NCBI GenBank assembly: GCA_946407735.1
Contig: CAMJPL010000011.1
Coordinates: 1 to 64,000, forward strand
Origin: an uncultured Clostridia bacterium
GTDB taxonomy: Bacteria; Bacillota; Clostridia; Oscillospirales; CAG-272
Length of the DNA stretch: 64,000 nucleotides
Reading direction: 5' to 3'
This document shows positions 17,508 to 27,612 of the stretch, piece after piece (the stretch's first letter is position 1; the number at the start of each line of letters is the position of its first letter). The notes under the pieces were generated by a model that saw nothing but the letters and a program-made list of their open reading frames with translations, was not told the origin of the DNA and did not search any database. The translations under genes were made by a program, and so were the position numbers.

Positions 17508-20300
17508 ATGGCAAGCAAATACGACGGGACTCTGAATCTGCCGAAGACCTCGTTCCCGATGAGGGCGAGTCTGCCGCAGAGAGAGCCGAACATACTCAGC
17601 AAGTGGAACGAAGAGGATATCTACAAGCTTCTGATGGAGAAGAACGCCGATCTGCCGCTTTTCATCCTGCACGACGGCCCTCCTTACGCGAACGGAGACA
17701 TCCACATCGGAACGGCGATGAACAAGATCATAAAGGATATCATCGTCCGCTACAAGAATATGTCAGGCTACAAGAGCCCGTATGTCCCCGGCTGGGACTG
17801 CCACGGTCTGCCCACCGAATCGGCGATCATTAAGAAGACCAAGATCGACCGCCACAAGATGAGCGTGCCGGAGTTCCGCGACAGATGCCGCGACTTCGCC
17901 ATGGATTACATCAACAAGCAGCGCACCTCCTTCCGCCGCCTCGGCGTAATCGGCGACTGGGAGCATCCGTACATCACGATGCTGCCCGAGTTCGAGGCCA
18001 TGCAGGTCAAGATCTTCGGCGAGATGTGCAAGAAGGGGATAATCTACCGCGGCTTCAAGAACGTCTACTGGTGCCCGGACGACGAGACGGCTCTCGCCGA
18101 GGCCGAGATCGAGTACAAGGACGATCCCTGCACTTCGATCTACGTCCGCTTCAGGGTTAAGGACGACAAGGGAAAGCTATCGAAGTACGCCCCGCTCGAC
18201 AGGATCTACTTCGTCATCTGGACGACCACCACATGGACGCTCCCCGGCAACCTCGCCATATGTCTTAACGCCGATCTCGACTATGTCCTGATGAAGCTCG
18301 AGGACGGGAACGTCTATATCGTCGCCAAGGAGCTCGCCGAGGGCTTCGCGAAGAAGGCTGGGATCGAGAATTACGAGATCATCGCCGAGCTCAAGGGCTC
18401 TGAATTCGAGCTCATGACGGCTCAGCATCCCTTCCTCGACCGTGAGTCTGTCATACTCAACGGCGAGCACGTCACCCTCGAGGCCGGTACCGGATGCGTC
18501 CATACCGCTCCCGGCTTCGGCGCCGACGACTTCGCCATCTGCAAGAAATACGACGACGCCGGGATCACGAACATCGGCGTGGTCGTCCCCGTCGACGAGA
18601 AGGGCTATCAGACTGCCGAGGCCGGAAAGTACGCCGGACTGCGCTACGACAAGTCGAACGACGCCATATTCGAGGATCTCAGGGCGTCCGGCGATCTCAT
18701 AGCCTATGAGAAGATAACTCACCAGTACCCGCACTGCTGGCGCTGCAAGAACCCGATCATCTACCGCTCGACCGAGCAGTGGTTCGCCTCCGTCTCCAAG
18801 ATGAAGGATGCCGCGATAGCCGCCTGCGAGGACATAAAGTGGCATCCCGAGTGGGGCAAGGACCGCATGATCTCGATGATCGAGGAGCGCTCAGACTGGT
18901 GCATCAGCCGTCAGCGCAACTGGGGCGTCCCGATCCCGATCTTCTACTGCAGACACTGCGGCAAGCCGATCATAAACGACGAGACGATAAACAAGATAAG
19001 CGATCTCTTCCGCGCCGAGGGCTCGAACGCGTGGTTCAGGCATCCCGTCGAGGAACTCATCCCCGAAGGACTCAAATGCCCCGACTGCGGATGCGGCGAG
19101 TTCGACAAGGAAACCGACATCATGGACGTCTGGTTCGATTCCGGTTCTTCTCACGCCGCCGTGCTTGAGCAGAGGCCCGAGCTCAGATCGCCCGCCGACA
19201 TATATCTCGAGGGCGCCGATCAGTACCGCGGCTGGTTCCAGTCGTCGATGCTCACCTCCATCGCCGCCCGCGGCAGAGCGCCGTACAAGCAGATCATCAC
19301 CCACGGCTGGACAGTCGACGGCGAGGGAAGGGCGATGCACAAGTCCCTCGGCAACGCCGTTGCCCCCGAGGACATTATCAAGGACTGGGGCGCCGATATC
19401 CTCCGTCTCTGGGTGACGTCGGTCGATTACACGAACGACGCGAGGATTTCAAAGGAGATCCTTTCCCAGCTCTCCGACTCCTACCGAAAGATCCGCAACA
19501 CCGTCCGCATCCTGCTCGCCAATCTCGGCGACTTCGATCCCGATAAGGACATGGTTGCCTCAGACAGACTTCAGGATATCGACAAATGGGCTCTCTCACG
19601 TCTTTCCAAGCTTGTCAAGGACAGCCGCGAGGCGTACGACAGATATGAGTTCCATTATATCTATCATTATATAGTGAACTTCGTGACGGTCGATATGTCA
19701 AAGCTCTATATCGACATCACAAAGGACCGCTGCTACGTCGAGAAGGCCGATTCCGAGGCCCGCCGCAGCGCCCAGACGGTCATGTTCACCATCCTCGACA
19801 CCCTCACAAGACTTATCGCCCCGATGCTCGCTTATACCGCCGAGGAGATCTGGGAGGCAATGCCTCACCGCTCGTCCGACGACAGCCGCGACGTCGTGCT
19901 CAACCGCATCCCGGAATACGCCGACTGCGGCTGGGAGGAGCTTGAGGAGGGCTACGACAGGCTCTTCGATCTCCGCGACAGCGTGATGAAGTCGCTCGAG
20001 GAAGCCAGAGCCGCCGGGATGATCGGAAAATCGCTCGAGGCGAAGCTCGATATCACCGCCTCCGGCGAGCAGTACGACATACTGAAAAAGTTCGAGGCTC
20101 AGCTGCCGACGATCTTCATCGTTTCGGCCGTCACGCTCGAAAAGACCGACGAGGGCGAGATAAAGACCGCTGTCTCGGCCGCCGAGGGACAGAAGTGCGC
20201 CCGCTGCTGGATGATCACGGATGACGGCGAGACGGACGACGGAGACTATCTCTGCCGCCGCTGCTGGAACATCGTGAAATCCTGCGGATGCGGGAACTGA
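17508..20300 (+). CDS. ileS: Isoleucine--tRNA ligase
   Basis: DGPPYANGDIHIGTAMNKIIKD, GWDCHGLPTE, ISRQRNWGVPIP, MHKSLGNAV, C-terminal CARCW...CRRCW. Confidence 0.98.
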   Translation: MASKYDGTLNLPKTSFPMRASLPQREPNILSKWNEEDIYKLLMEKNADLPLFILHDGPPYANGDIHIGTAMNKIIKDIIVRYKNMSGYKSPYVPGWDCHGLPTESAIIKKTKIDRHKMSVPEFRDRCRDFAMDYINKQRTSFRRLGVIGDWEHPYITMLPEFEAMQVKIFGEMCKKGIIYRGFKNVYWCPDDETALAEAEIEYKDDPCTSIYVRFRVKDDKGKLSKYAPLDRIYFVIWTTTTWTLPGNLAICLNADLDYVLMKLEDGNVYIVAKELAEGFAKKAGIENYEIIAELKGSEFELMTAQHPFLDRESVILNGEHVTLEAGTGCVHTAPGFGADDFAICKKYDDAGITNIGVVVPVDEKGYQTAEAGKYAGLRYDKSNDAIFEDLRASGDLIAYEKITHQYPHCWRCKNPIIYRSTEQWFASVSKMKDAAIAACEDIKWHPEWGKDRMISMIEERSDWCISRQRNWGVPIPIFYCRHCGKPIINDETINKISDLFRAEGSNAWFRHPVEELIPEGLKCPDCGCGEFDKETDIMDVWFDSGSSHAAVLEQRPELRSPADIYLEGADQYRGWFQSSMLTSIAARGRAPYKQIITHGWTVDGEGRAMHKSLGNAVAPEDIIKDWGADILRLWVTSVDYTNDARISKEILSQLSDSYRKIRNTVRILLANLGDFDPDKDMVASDRLQDIDKWALSRLSKLVKDSREAYDRYEFHYIYHYIVNFVTVDMSKLYIDITKDRCYVEKADSEARRSAQTVMFTILDTLTRLIAPMLAYTAEEIWEAMPHRSSDDSRDVVLNRIPEYADCGWEELEEGYDRLFDLRDSVMKSLEEARAAGMIGKSLEAKLDITASGEQYDILKKFEAQLPTIFIVSAVTLEKTDEGEIKTAVSAAEGQKCARCWMITDDGETDDGDYLCRRCWNIVKSCGCGN

Positions 20301-20335
20301 GCTATCCGACTCAAATTCGATAACTTTACCGGACA

Positions 20336-20361
20336 GCCGGAGCCTGACTCGGCTCCGGCTC
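20336..20361 (+). other. Intergenic hairpin between ileS and lspA
   Basis: agccggagcc-tgactc-ggctccggct, no U-tract. Confidence 0.55.
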
Positions 20362-20371
20362 CGTACTTATA

Positions 20372-20896
20372 ATGGAAGAAAAACAAAAAACAGACTCAAG
20401 GATCGATATCCGTGGGCTGCTCACCTGGACGCTGACGGCGCTGTTCGTCGTCGCAGCCGACTATATATCGAAGTGTCTGGTCGTTAAGTACCTGATGGAT
20501 ATCGGCAGCGTCACGGTTATCCCCGGGATATTCGATTTCACCTATCTCGAGAACCGCGGCGCCGCCTTCGGCATGCTGGCGGATCACCCGTGGGTCCATA
20601 CCGGCATATCGCTCGCGGCCGTGATCGGCATCTCGGTGTATCTCGCCTTGAACTGCCGCCATAAAAGATCGCAGTGGCTCAACGCCGCCGCCGGGATGAT
20701 GATAGGCGGCGGCATCGGCAATCTCATCGACCGTCTGGGGCAGGGTTACGTCGTCGATTTCATCGAGACGAAGTTCATGAAATTCGCGATATTCAACGTC
20801 GCCGACTCGTTCGTGACGGTCGGAGCCGGGATACTGCTGGTCTATGTGATAATATCCGAGATAAAGACGGCGAAGACGCCGAAAAGCGATGGCTGA
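20372..20896 (+). CDS. lspA: Signal peptidase II
   Basis: YLENRGAAFGML, GGGIGNLIDRLGQGYVVDFIETKF, FNVADSFVTVG. Confidence 0.96.
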   Translation: MEEKQKTDSRIDIRGLLTWTLTALFVVAADYISKCLVVKYLMDIGSVTVIPGIFDFTYLENRGAAFGMLADHPWVHTGISLAAVIGISVYLALNCRHKRSQWLNAAAGMMIGGGIGNLIDRLGQGYVVDFIETKFMKFAIFNVADSFVTVGAGILLVYVIISEIKTAKTPKSDG

Positions 20897-21944
20897 CGAT
20901 CTGCGCCTGCCCTTTGCCGCCCTGCCGGACGATGCCGCGTCGGATGCCGACATCCCGGATATCGGCTCGCCCGAGGAGAGCGAGAGCTTCGATATCGCGA
21001 TACCGCCCGAGCTTGAGGGAGAACGGCTCGACGTCGCGATAGCGCGGCTCGCGTCGCTTACCCGCAGCGCCGCCCAGCGGGCGATAGAAAACGGCGGCGC
21101 GCTGAAGGGCGGAAAGGCGCTTAAAAAGAATTACCGTGTCTCACGGGATGAGATCATCCGTTTCACGCTGCCTCCGCTCACTCCGTCCGACGTCGAGCCG
21201 GAGGATATCCCGCTCGATATCGTATATGAGGACGGCGATCTTCTCGTCGTGAACAAGCCGAAAGGTATGGTCGTCCATCCGGCTGCCGGAAACTATACCG
21301 GCACGATGGCGGCGGCGCTGATGTGGCACTGTCTGCATGAAAGCGCGTCGCTGTCGTCAAGGGGCGGCGACATAAGGCCGGGCATCGTCCACCGCATCGA
21401 CAAGGACACCTCAGGCCTCCTTGTCGTCGCGAAGAACGACAGAGCGCACAACGCTCTCGCCGAGCAGATAAAGGCCCATACCGCCTCACGACGCTACGAG
21501 GCCATTTGCTCCGGGCATTTCCGTGAGGACACCGGCACGGTCGACGCGCCGCTCGGCCGCCATCCGTCCGACAGGGTGAAGATGGCGGTGATAACCGATC
21601 CGAGGCGTTTTTCACGCGCCGCCGTGACGCACTGGCGGGTGATATCGCCGCTGTCCTGCTGCAGTCATATCGAATGCCGTCTCGAAACGGGGCGCACGCA
21701 TCAGATAAGGGTGCATATGGACTATATCGGACATCACGTCATGTGCGATCCGGTCTACGGCATGAAGGGCGCGACCGAGAAGGCGGAGAAGAGGTATTCC
21801 GATCTCGCGAAGGGGCAGTGCCTTGTGGCGAGAACGCTCGGCTTTGTCCACCCGATGAGCGGGGAGTATATGGAGTTCACGGCTCCGCTGCCCGATTATT
21901 TCAGAGAGCTGCTCCGGATATGGGGCGGGGAAGACAATGAATGA
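20889..21944 (+). CDS. RluA/RluD family pseudouridine synthase
   Basis: DLLVVNKPKGMVVHPAAGN, IVHRIDKDTSGLLVVAKND, TGRTHQIRVHM. Confidence 0.96.
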   Translation: MADDLRLPFAALPDDAASDADIPDIGSPEESESFDIAIPPELEGERLDVAIARLASLTRSAAQRAIENGGALKGGKALKKNYRVSRDEIIRFTLPPLTPSDVEPEDIPLDIVYEDGDLLVVNKPKGMVVHPAAGNYTGTMAAALMWHCLHESASLSSRGGDIRPGIVHRIDKDTSGLLVVAKNDRAHNALAEQIKAHTASRRYEAICSGHFREDTGTVDAPLGRHPSDRVKMAVITDPRRFSRAAVTHWRVISPLSCCSHIECRLETGRTHQIRVHMDYIGHHVMCDPVYGMKGATEKAEKRYSDLAKGQCLVARTLGFVHPMSGEYMEFTAPLPDYFRELLRIWGGEDNE

Positions 21945-22731
21945 CGGAAAGTATCTTATAATATCCGACGTCGACGGCACGTTTATAGATTACGACGAGA
22001 ACCTCGTTCAGAAGAATGTCGACGCCGTCAGGCGCTTCATCGCCGCCGGACACTACTTTACCTTCGCGACCGGACGCTTCACCGATACCCTCGGCGAGAT
22101 GGTGCCGGGGTACGAGGAGCTGATGAACGTCCCCGGCATATTCTCGAACGGCGCCTATCTCTCATGGCCGGACGGCAGGGAAAAGCTGTTCCCGCATTAT
22201 CTCGACGGCAGATTCAATCTGAAGATCGTCCGCCGGATCGAGAGCATCTGGCCGCAGGTGAATATACGCTTCACCAACGACGACGGGATATGCTGGACGA
22301 AGGACAAGAGCGACGACGAGATCGACGTCGACCGCGTCTGGCACAAGGTGGTCGTGATCTGCGATCCCGACGTCCTCGAAGAGATCAGGAAATGGATCGG
22401 CGTGAACTATCCGAACATGTTCCGGCTGATGAAATCGTCGGAAAGACTGCTCGAATGGCAGTCGCTCGACGCCGGTAAGGGCGTCTGCGTGCCGAGGCTG
22501 AAGGAATGGATCAAAGACAACCTTCACGAGGACGTCACCGTCTTCTGCGTCGGCGATTACGAGAACGATCTTGAGATGCTTGAGGCGGCAGACGTGCCGT
22601 GCTGCCCGTCAAGCTCGATACCGGAGATAAAAAAGATATGCAGAGTCGAGCTCTGCGACTGCCGCGACGGCGCGGTCGCCGATCTCGTCGACAGGCTCCT
22701 GTCCGGACGGCTGTCCGGCGGCAGGCTTTGA
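21937..22731 (+). CDS. Cof-type HAD hydrolase
   Basis: LIISDVDGTFIDYDENL...FCVGDYENDLEMLEAADV. Confidence 0.9.
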   Translation: MNDGKYLIISDVDGTFIDYDENLVQKNVDAVRRFIAAGHYFTFATGRFTDTLGEMVPGYEELMNVPGIFSNGAYLSWPDGREKLFPHYLDGRFNLKIVRRIESIWPQVNIRFTNDDGICWTKDKSDDEIDVDRVWHKVVVICDPDVLEEIRKWIGVNYPNMFRLMKSSERLLEWQSLDAGKGVCVPRLKEWIKDNLHEDVTVFCVGDYENDLEMLEAADVPCCPSSSIPEIKKICRVELCDCRDGAVADLVDRLLSGRLSGGRL

Positions 22732-22747
22732 CAGGGAGGAATGAACA

Positions 22748-23899
22748 ATGTCCGCTTTTGTGATTAAAAACGCGTTTATCTACGACACCGAGTCCCGCTC
22801 ATTCAAAACCGGTGATCTTCCGGTAGAGGACGGTTACATCCTGCCGCGCGGAGGATTCGTCATCGGCTCCGAGACGATAGACGGAACCGGGAAATACATC
22901 ATCCCCGGCATGGTCGACGTTCACACCCACGGACGCGCCAATTCCGATTTTACCGATACCGACGTCAAAAGCGCTCTGAAGATGGCGAGATCATACGCCC
23001 TCGCCGGCACCACCACGGTGTTCGGCACCCTCGCCACCGCCGAGTATCAGACGATGCTCGGCTCGGTGAAGAACATCGTCGAGGCTTCGAAGAAGACCGG
23101 CGGCGTCGGCGCGAATATAGACGGCATCCATATCGAGGGCCGTTATCTCAGCCTCGCCAAGCGCGGCGCTCACAATCCGAAGCTGCTTTCGGCTCTCGAC
23201 ACGTCGGAGCTCGATGAGTTCACCGCGGCGATAGGCGAGCTCAAAAAGCGGATTACCGTGGCTCCCGAGCTCGAAGGGGGCGAGGCGTTCGTCCGCCGCG
23301 CCGCCGAGAGCGGATATACCGTCTCGATCGGACACAGCGATTCGACATACGCACAGGCGGTCGAGGCGCTGTCATGGGGAGCGACGTCCTTCACCCACAC
23401 CTTCAACGCGATGAAGGGGCTCCATCACAGAGAGCCCGGCACCGTCGGCGCGGCGCTGACGTGCGAGGACGCCTACTGCGAGGTCATAAGCGACGGCATG
23501 CATCTGAACCCGGCGGTGGTAAAGCTGATTTATCTCGCAAAGGACGAAAGGCATCTCTGCCTTATCACCGACTCGATGATGGCGACCGGATGCGAGGACG
23601 GAGAGTACGCGATAGCCGGTCTGCCGGTCAAGGTCGTAAACGGTCTCGCGCTCGAGGCCGACGGCACGATAGCCGGATCGACGCTCGATCTTCTTAAGGG
23701 AGTCTTCAACTTCGCCCAGTTCTGCGGCATCAGCTTCGAGGAGGCTCTGCCGTACGCCACCGAGAATCCCGCCGTCATGACCGGCATCTACGATATCACG
23801 GGCAGCATAGCCCCCGGCAAGCGCGCCGATATCCTCATGCTCGGATCCGACAAGCGGACCCTTGAGCGTGTCTGGGTCAGAGGCGCCGAAATAAAATGA
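22748..23899 (+). CDS. nagA: N-acetylglucosamine-6-phosphate deacetylase
   Basis: IIPGMVDVHTHGRA, GIHIEGRYLS, TFTHTFNAMKGLHHREPG, LITDSMMATG. Confidence 0.93.
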   Translation: MSAFVIKNAFIYDTESRSFKTGDLPVEDGYILPRGGFVIGSETIDGTGKYIIPGMVDVHTHGRANSDFTDTDVKSALKMARSYALAGTTTVFGTLATAEYQTMLGSVKNIVEASKKTGGVGANIDGIHIEGRYLSLAKRGAHNPKLLSALDTSELDEFTAAIGELKKRITVAPELEGGEAFVRRAAESGYTVSIGHSDSTYAQAVEALSWGATSFTHTFNAMKGLHHREPGTVGAALTCEDAYCEVISDGMHLNPAVVKLIYLAKDERHLCLITDSMMATGCEDGEYAIAGLPVKVVNGLALEADGTIAGSTLDLLKGVFNFAQFCGISFEEALPYATENPAVMTGIYDITGSIAPGKRADILMLGSDKRTLERVWVRGAEIK

Positions 23900-24855
23900 G
23901 CGGCGATATCCCCGCGGTATATCACAGGCCGTCGAAGGCGATAAGAAAAGAGGCCTCGGACGTCCTGATGTCCGGAAGGGTATCGGGAGCGAGGCTGATG
24001 ACAGCCGTCCTGATGCTGATCTTCTGCCTGATGCTGTCGGCGTTCTCCGCTCAGGCGGCGATGTACGCTTTCGAGCTCTCGATTCCGATCGAAGGTGACG
24101 ATCTGCCGCTGTGGTATCTGATATGCGAGTATCTTCTCGCCGCCGCGGCGCTCATCTTCGCCGCCGCGCCCGGATGGGCAGGATTCGGAGAGCTGTGCGG
24201 CAGACTCGCCGAGGATCATCGCTTCTACGGCGACTCGCCGGAGCAGCCGGGGATCGAGCTCCGCTCGCTTCTCCGCCCGTGGACGAGAGGAAACTATATC
24301 CGGCATCTGAGGGCCGGGTTCGCGGCCATAGTCGACGCTCTCTGCCCGATCTCCATCATCCCGCTCGGATATCTGGCTGGAAGGTATATCGGCTGGGCAA
24401 CGCCGCGTCCCTTCGATCTGCCGGTGGTCGTGCTAGTGAATCTCGCGGCGTGGGCGATCGCCGCGGCGGTGCTGAGGCTCATCTCGATGTTCTCTCTCAC
24501 CACGCGCCTGATATGCGAAGAAAAGCTCGGCCTGTTCAAAGCTATGGCAAAGTCCTACGCCGTGAACCGGACTCAGCGCGGGAGATTTTTCCGGCTGCGG
24601 CTGAGCTTTATCGGCTGGTGGCTCCTTACCTTCGTCAGCTGCGGTCTGGCTCTGTTCTGGACCCTGCCGCTGTGGGGCGTCTCAAGGCGGATACTCGGCG
24701 ATGAGCTGATAAGGGACTTTGCGCCGCAGAGTGAGGACGATATCGCCGCCGGAAGAGGATATAAGGACGCAGAAACCGAAGAAAAAGAATCAAATACCGA
24801 CAATACCGAAAATACCGAGGAAAATACCGAGAAACCGGAGCAGGAAAATGGATAA
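23896..24855 (+). CDS. Integral membrane protein, possibly DUF975-like
   Basis: Several TM segments; AMAKSYAVNRTQRGRFFRLRLSFIGWWLLTFVSCGLALFWTLPLW; C-terminal NTE repeat tail. Confidence 0.6.
   Translation: MSGDIPAVYHRPSKAIRKEASDVLMSGRVSGARLMTAVLMLIFCLMLSAFSAQAAMYAFELSIPIEGDDLPLWYLICEYLLAAAALIFAAAPGWAGFGELCGRLAEDHRFYGDSPEQPGIELRSLLRPWTRGNYIRHLRAGFAAIVDALCPISIIPLGYLAGRYIGWATPRPFDLPVVVLVNLAAWAIAAAVLRLISMFSLTTRLICEEKLGLFKAMAKSYAVNRTQRGRFFRLRLSFIGWWLLTFVSCGLALFWTLPLWGVSRRILGDELIRDFAPQSEDDIAAGRGYKDAETEEKESNTDNTENTEENTEKPEQENG
24793..24830 (+). repeat. Short tandem repeat AATACCGA(N) encoding NTE-NTE-NTEE-NTE
   Basis: Octamer AATACCGA at 24793, 24802, 24811, 24823. Confidence 0.85.
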
Positions 24856-26806
24856 ACCCAAGTTTTACATCACCACAGCCATTCCATACGCCTCGTCGAA
24901 GCCGCATTTCGGCAACACATACGAGGTCATCATGACCGACGCCTACGCCCGCTACAAGAGACTCGGCGGGTACGACGTCTTCTTCATGACCGGCACCGAC
25001 GAGCACGGCAAGAAGATCGAGGAGGCGGCCGCCAAGGCGGGAGTCACGCCTCAGCAGTACGCCGACAACATCACCGGGCAGCTTCGTCAGGTCTGGGACA
25101 AGATGGGCGCGTCATACGACCATTTCATCCGCACCACCGACGATTACCACATGAAGGCGGTCGAGGCGATATTCAAAAAGCTGTACGATCAGGGCGATAT
25201 CTACAAGAGCGTTTACGAGGGCTGGTACTGCACGCCCGACGAGTCCTTCTATACCGACTCGCAGCTGGTGGACGGAAAATGCCCCGACTGCGGCCGTGAG
25301 GTCACGAGAGCCCATGAGGAAGCGTATTTCTTCAAAATGAGCAAATACGCCCCGCGCCTGATCCAGCATATCAAGGATCATCCCGGCTTCATCCAGCCGG
25401 AGAGCCGCGAGAAGGAGATGCTCAACAACTTCCTGCTCCCGGGTCTTCAGGATCTCTGCGTCACCCGCTCCACCTTCAAATGGGGCGTGCCGGTGCCGTT
25501 CGACGATAAGCACGTCATCTACGTCTGGATCGACGCGCTGACCAACTACATCACCGGTCTCGGCTACAATCCCGACAACGAGGAACAGCCGGAGCTGTTC
25601 AGAAAGTACTGGCCGGCCGACGTTCATATCATCGGCAAGGATATCGTCCGCTTCCATACCATCTACTGGCCGATAATCCTCATGGCGCTCGGTCTGCCGC
25701 TGCCCGAGAAGGTGTTCGGTCATCCGTGGTTCCTGTTCGGGCAGGACAAGATGTCCAAATCCCGCGGGAATATCATCTACGCCGACGAGCTGGCCGACAT
25801 CTTCGGAGTCGACGGGGTCAGATGGTACGCTCTCGCCGAGATGCCGTACGGAAACGACGGCAGCATCACGTATGAGAATGTGATCCTGCGCTACAACAAC
25901 GATCTCGCCAACAACCTCGGCAATCTGGTCTCCCGCACCGTCGCGATGAACAAGAAGTATTTCGGTGGCGTCATCCAGACTCCGGAGGATACCGGCGACG
26001 AGACCGACGCGGCGCTGAAGGGCAAGGCTCTTGATGCGGTCGCGGCTTACAGGGCGCAGATGGACGACTATCACATCGCCGACGCCTGCGCGACGGTCAT
26101 GGATATGCTCGACGCGGCGAACAAATATATCGACCTCAACGCTCCGTGGGTCCTCGCGAAGGATGAGGCGAACAAAGGACGCCTCGGCACCGTGCTGTAC
26201 AACCTGCTCGAGACCATCCGCTTCGCGGCGGTCATGATCACTCCCGCCATGCCTGAGACGGCGGCGAAGATATTCGCCCAGCTCGGCATATCCGGGGAAG
26301 GGCAGGACTTCGGCGTTCTGAATGAGTTCGGCAGACTTCCGTCCGGCATCCCGAACGGCGAGGGACAGACTCTCTTCATGCGCATCGACGGCGCGAAGCT
26401 GCTCGCCGATCTTGCCGCGAAGAAGGAAGCCGCCGAAAAGGAGAAGGAGGCCGCCGAGAAGGCTGCGAAGGCGATCGAAGGCCTCGCGAAGATAGAGTAC
26501 GACGACTTCATGAAGACCGAACTGCGCACGGCTCAGGTCATCGAGTGCGAGCCTGTCAAGAGGGCGAAGAAGCTGCTCAAGCTGACGCTCGATCTCGGGT
26601 ATGAGAAGCGCGTCGTCGTCTCCGGCATCGCCCAGTGGTACAAGCCGGAGGATCTGATCGGAAAGAAGATCATCGTCGTCGCCAACCTCAAGCCCGCCAC
26701 CCTCTGCGGCGTCGAGTCGAACGGCATGATCCTCGCCTCCGGCGAGGAAACGGTGAGAGTCGTCTTCCTCGATCCCGAAACCCCGCTCGGCGAGAGAGTG
26801 AGATAA
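24848..26806 (+). CDS. metG: Methionine--tRNA ligase with C-terminal tRNA-binding domain
   Basis: FYITTAIPYASSKPHFGNTYE, GTDEHGKKI, DKMSKSRGN; C-terminal EYDDFMKTELRTAQVIECEPVKRAKKLLKL. Start at ATG 24848. Confidence 0.97.
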   Translation: MDKPKFYITTAIPYASSKPHFGNTYEVIMTDAYARYKRLGGYDVFFMTGTDEHGKKIEEAAAKAGVTPQQYADNITGQLRQVWDKMGASYDHFIRTTDDYHMKAVEAIFKKLYDQGDIYKSVYEGWYCTPDESFYTDSQLVDGKCPDCGREVTRAHEEAYFFKMSKYAPRLIQHIKDHPGFIQPESREKEMLNNFLLPGLQDLCVTRSTFKWGVPVPFDDKHVIYVWIDALTNYITGLGYNPDNEEQPELFRKYWPADVHIIGKDIVRFHTIYWPIILMALGLPLPEKVFGHPWFLFGQDKMSKSRGNIIYADELADIFGVDGVRWYALAEMPYGNDGSITYENVILRYNNDLANNLGNLVSRTVAMNKKYFGGVIQTPEDTGDETDAALKGKALDAVAAYRAQMDDYHIADACATVMDMLDAANKYIDLNAPWVLAKDEANKGRLGTVLYNLLETIRFAAVMITPAMPETAAKIFAQLGISGEGQDFGVLNEFGRLPSGIPNGEGQTLFMRIDGAKLLADLAAKKEAAEKEKEAAEKAAKAIEGLAKIEYDDFMKTELRTAQVIECEPVKRAKKLLKLTLDLGYEKRVVVSGIAQWYKPEDLIGKKIIVVANLKPATLCGVESNGMILASGEETVRVVFLDPETPLGERVR

Positions 26807-27606
26807 TGCCCGATACATCAGCGGCTCCGGAGTTCATCTCCGGAGCCATAGACGTCCACTGCCATTACTCCGACGCGCGCTTCGACGGCGTCATGGACGG
26901 TACGATACGCCGCCTCGGGGAGATGGGGATAACGCTGATCGAGAACGCGACGGATATCCCCTCCGCCGAAAAATGCGCCGAAATAGCGGAAATGTATGAC
27001 AATGTTTACGCCGCCGCCGGCATATATCCCGGCGAGACGGGCAAGGTGACGGATGAAGCCGAAGCCGTCAGGCGGCTCAGTGAGCTGCTCGAAAAGCCGA
27101 GGGTAGTCGCTCTGGGCGAGATCGGGCTCGACCGTCACTGGCCGGAGCCGCCGATGGAGATACAGAAGCACTGGTTCGAGCTTCAGCTCGATATCGCCGC
27201 CGATCACGGCGTCCCCGTCGAGATACATGACCGCGAGGCGCACGGCGAGTGTGTCGAGGCTGTCAGGCGGCATCCGAAGACTAAGGGTATGTTCCACTGC
27301 TTCTCCGGCTCCGCCGAGACGGCGAGGGAGCTGACGTCGCTCGGCTGGTACATCAGCTTCGGCGGCGCCGTGACCTTCAAAAACGCGAAAAAAGCCTCCG
27401 AGGCGGCGGCCGTCGTGCCAAACGAGCTTCTTCTGATGGAGACCGACGCGCCTTATATGGCGCCCGTCCCGCTCAGAGGCGAGACCTGCACAAGCGACAT
27501 GATGGCCTATACCGCCGCGAAGCTCGCGGATATACGAGGAACTACGCCGGAGGACATCGTCCGTCTGACGGCGGGAAACGCGAAGAGACTGTTTGATCTG
27601 AAATAA
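26806..27606 (+). CDS. TatD family DNase-like hydrolase
   Basis: IDVHCHYSDARFD, GEIGLDRHW, HDREAHGE, MFHCFSGS, LLMETDAPYMAP; TAATG overlap with metG stop. Confidence 0.94.
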   Translation: MPDTSAAPEFISGAIDVHCHYSDARFDGVMDGTIRRLGEMGITLIENATDIPSAEKCAEIAEMYDNVYAAAGIYPGETGKVTDEAEAVRRLSELLEKPRVVALGEIGLDRHWPEPPMEIQKHWFELQLDIAADHGVPVEIHDREAHGECVEAVRRHPKTKGMFHCFSGSAETARELTSLGWYISFGGAVTFKNAKKASEAAAVVPNELLLMETDAPYMAPVPLRGETCTSDMMAYTAAKLADIRGTTPEDIVRLTAGNAKRLFDLK

Positions 27607-27612
27607 AAGACG

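Noticed and set aside
16145-17602. 485-aa minus-strand ORF opposite divIVA
   Set aside because: Antisense shadow of the DivIVA frame, no promoter or SD, low-complexity translation.
25112-26818. 568-aa minus-strand ORF opposite metG
   Set aside because: Antisense shadow of metG.
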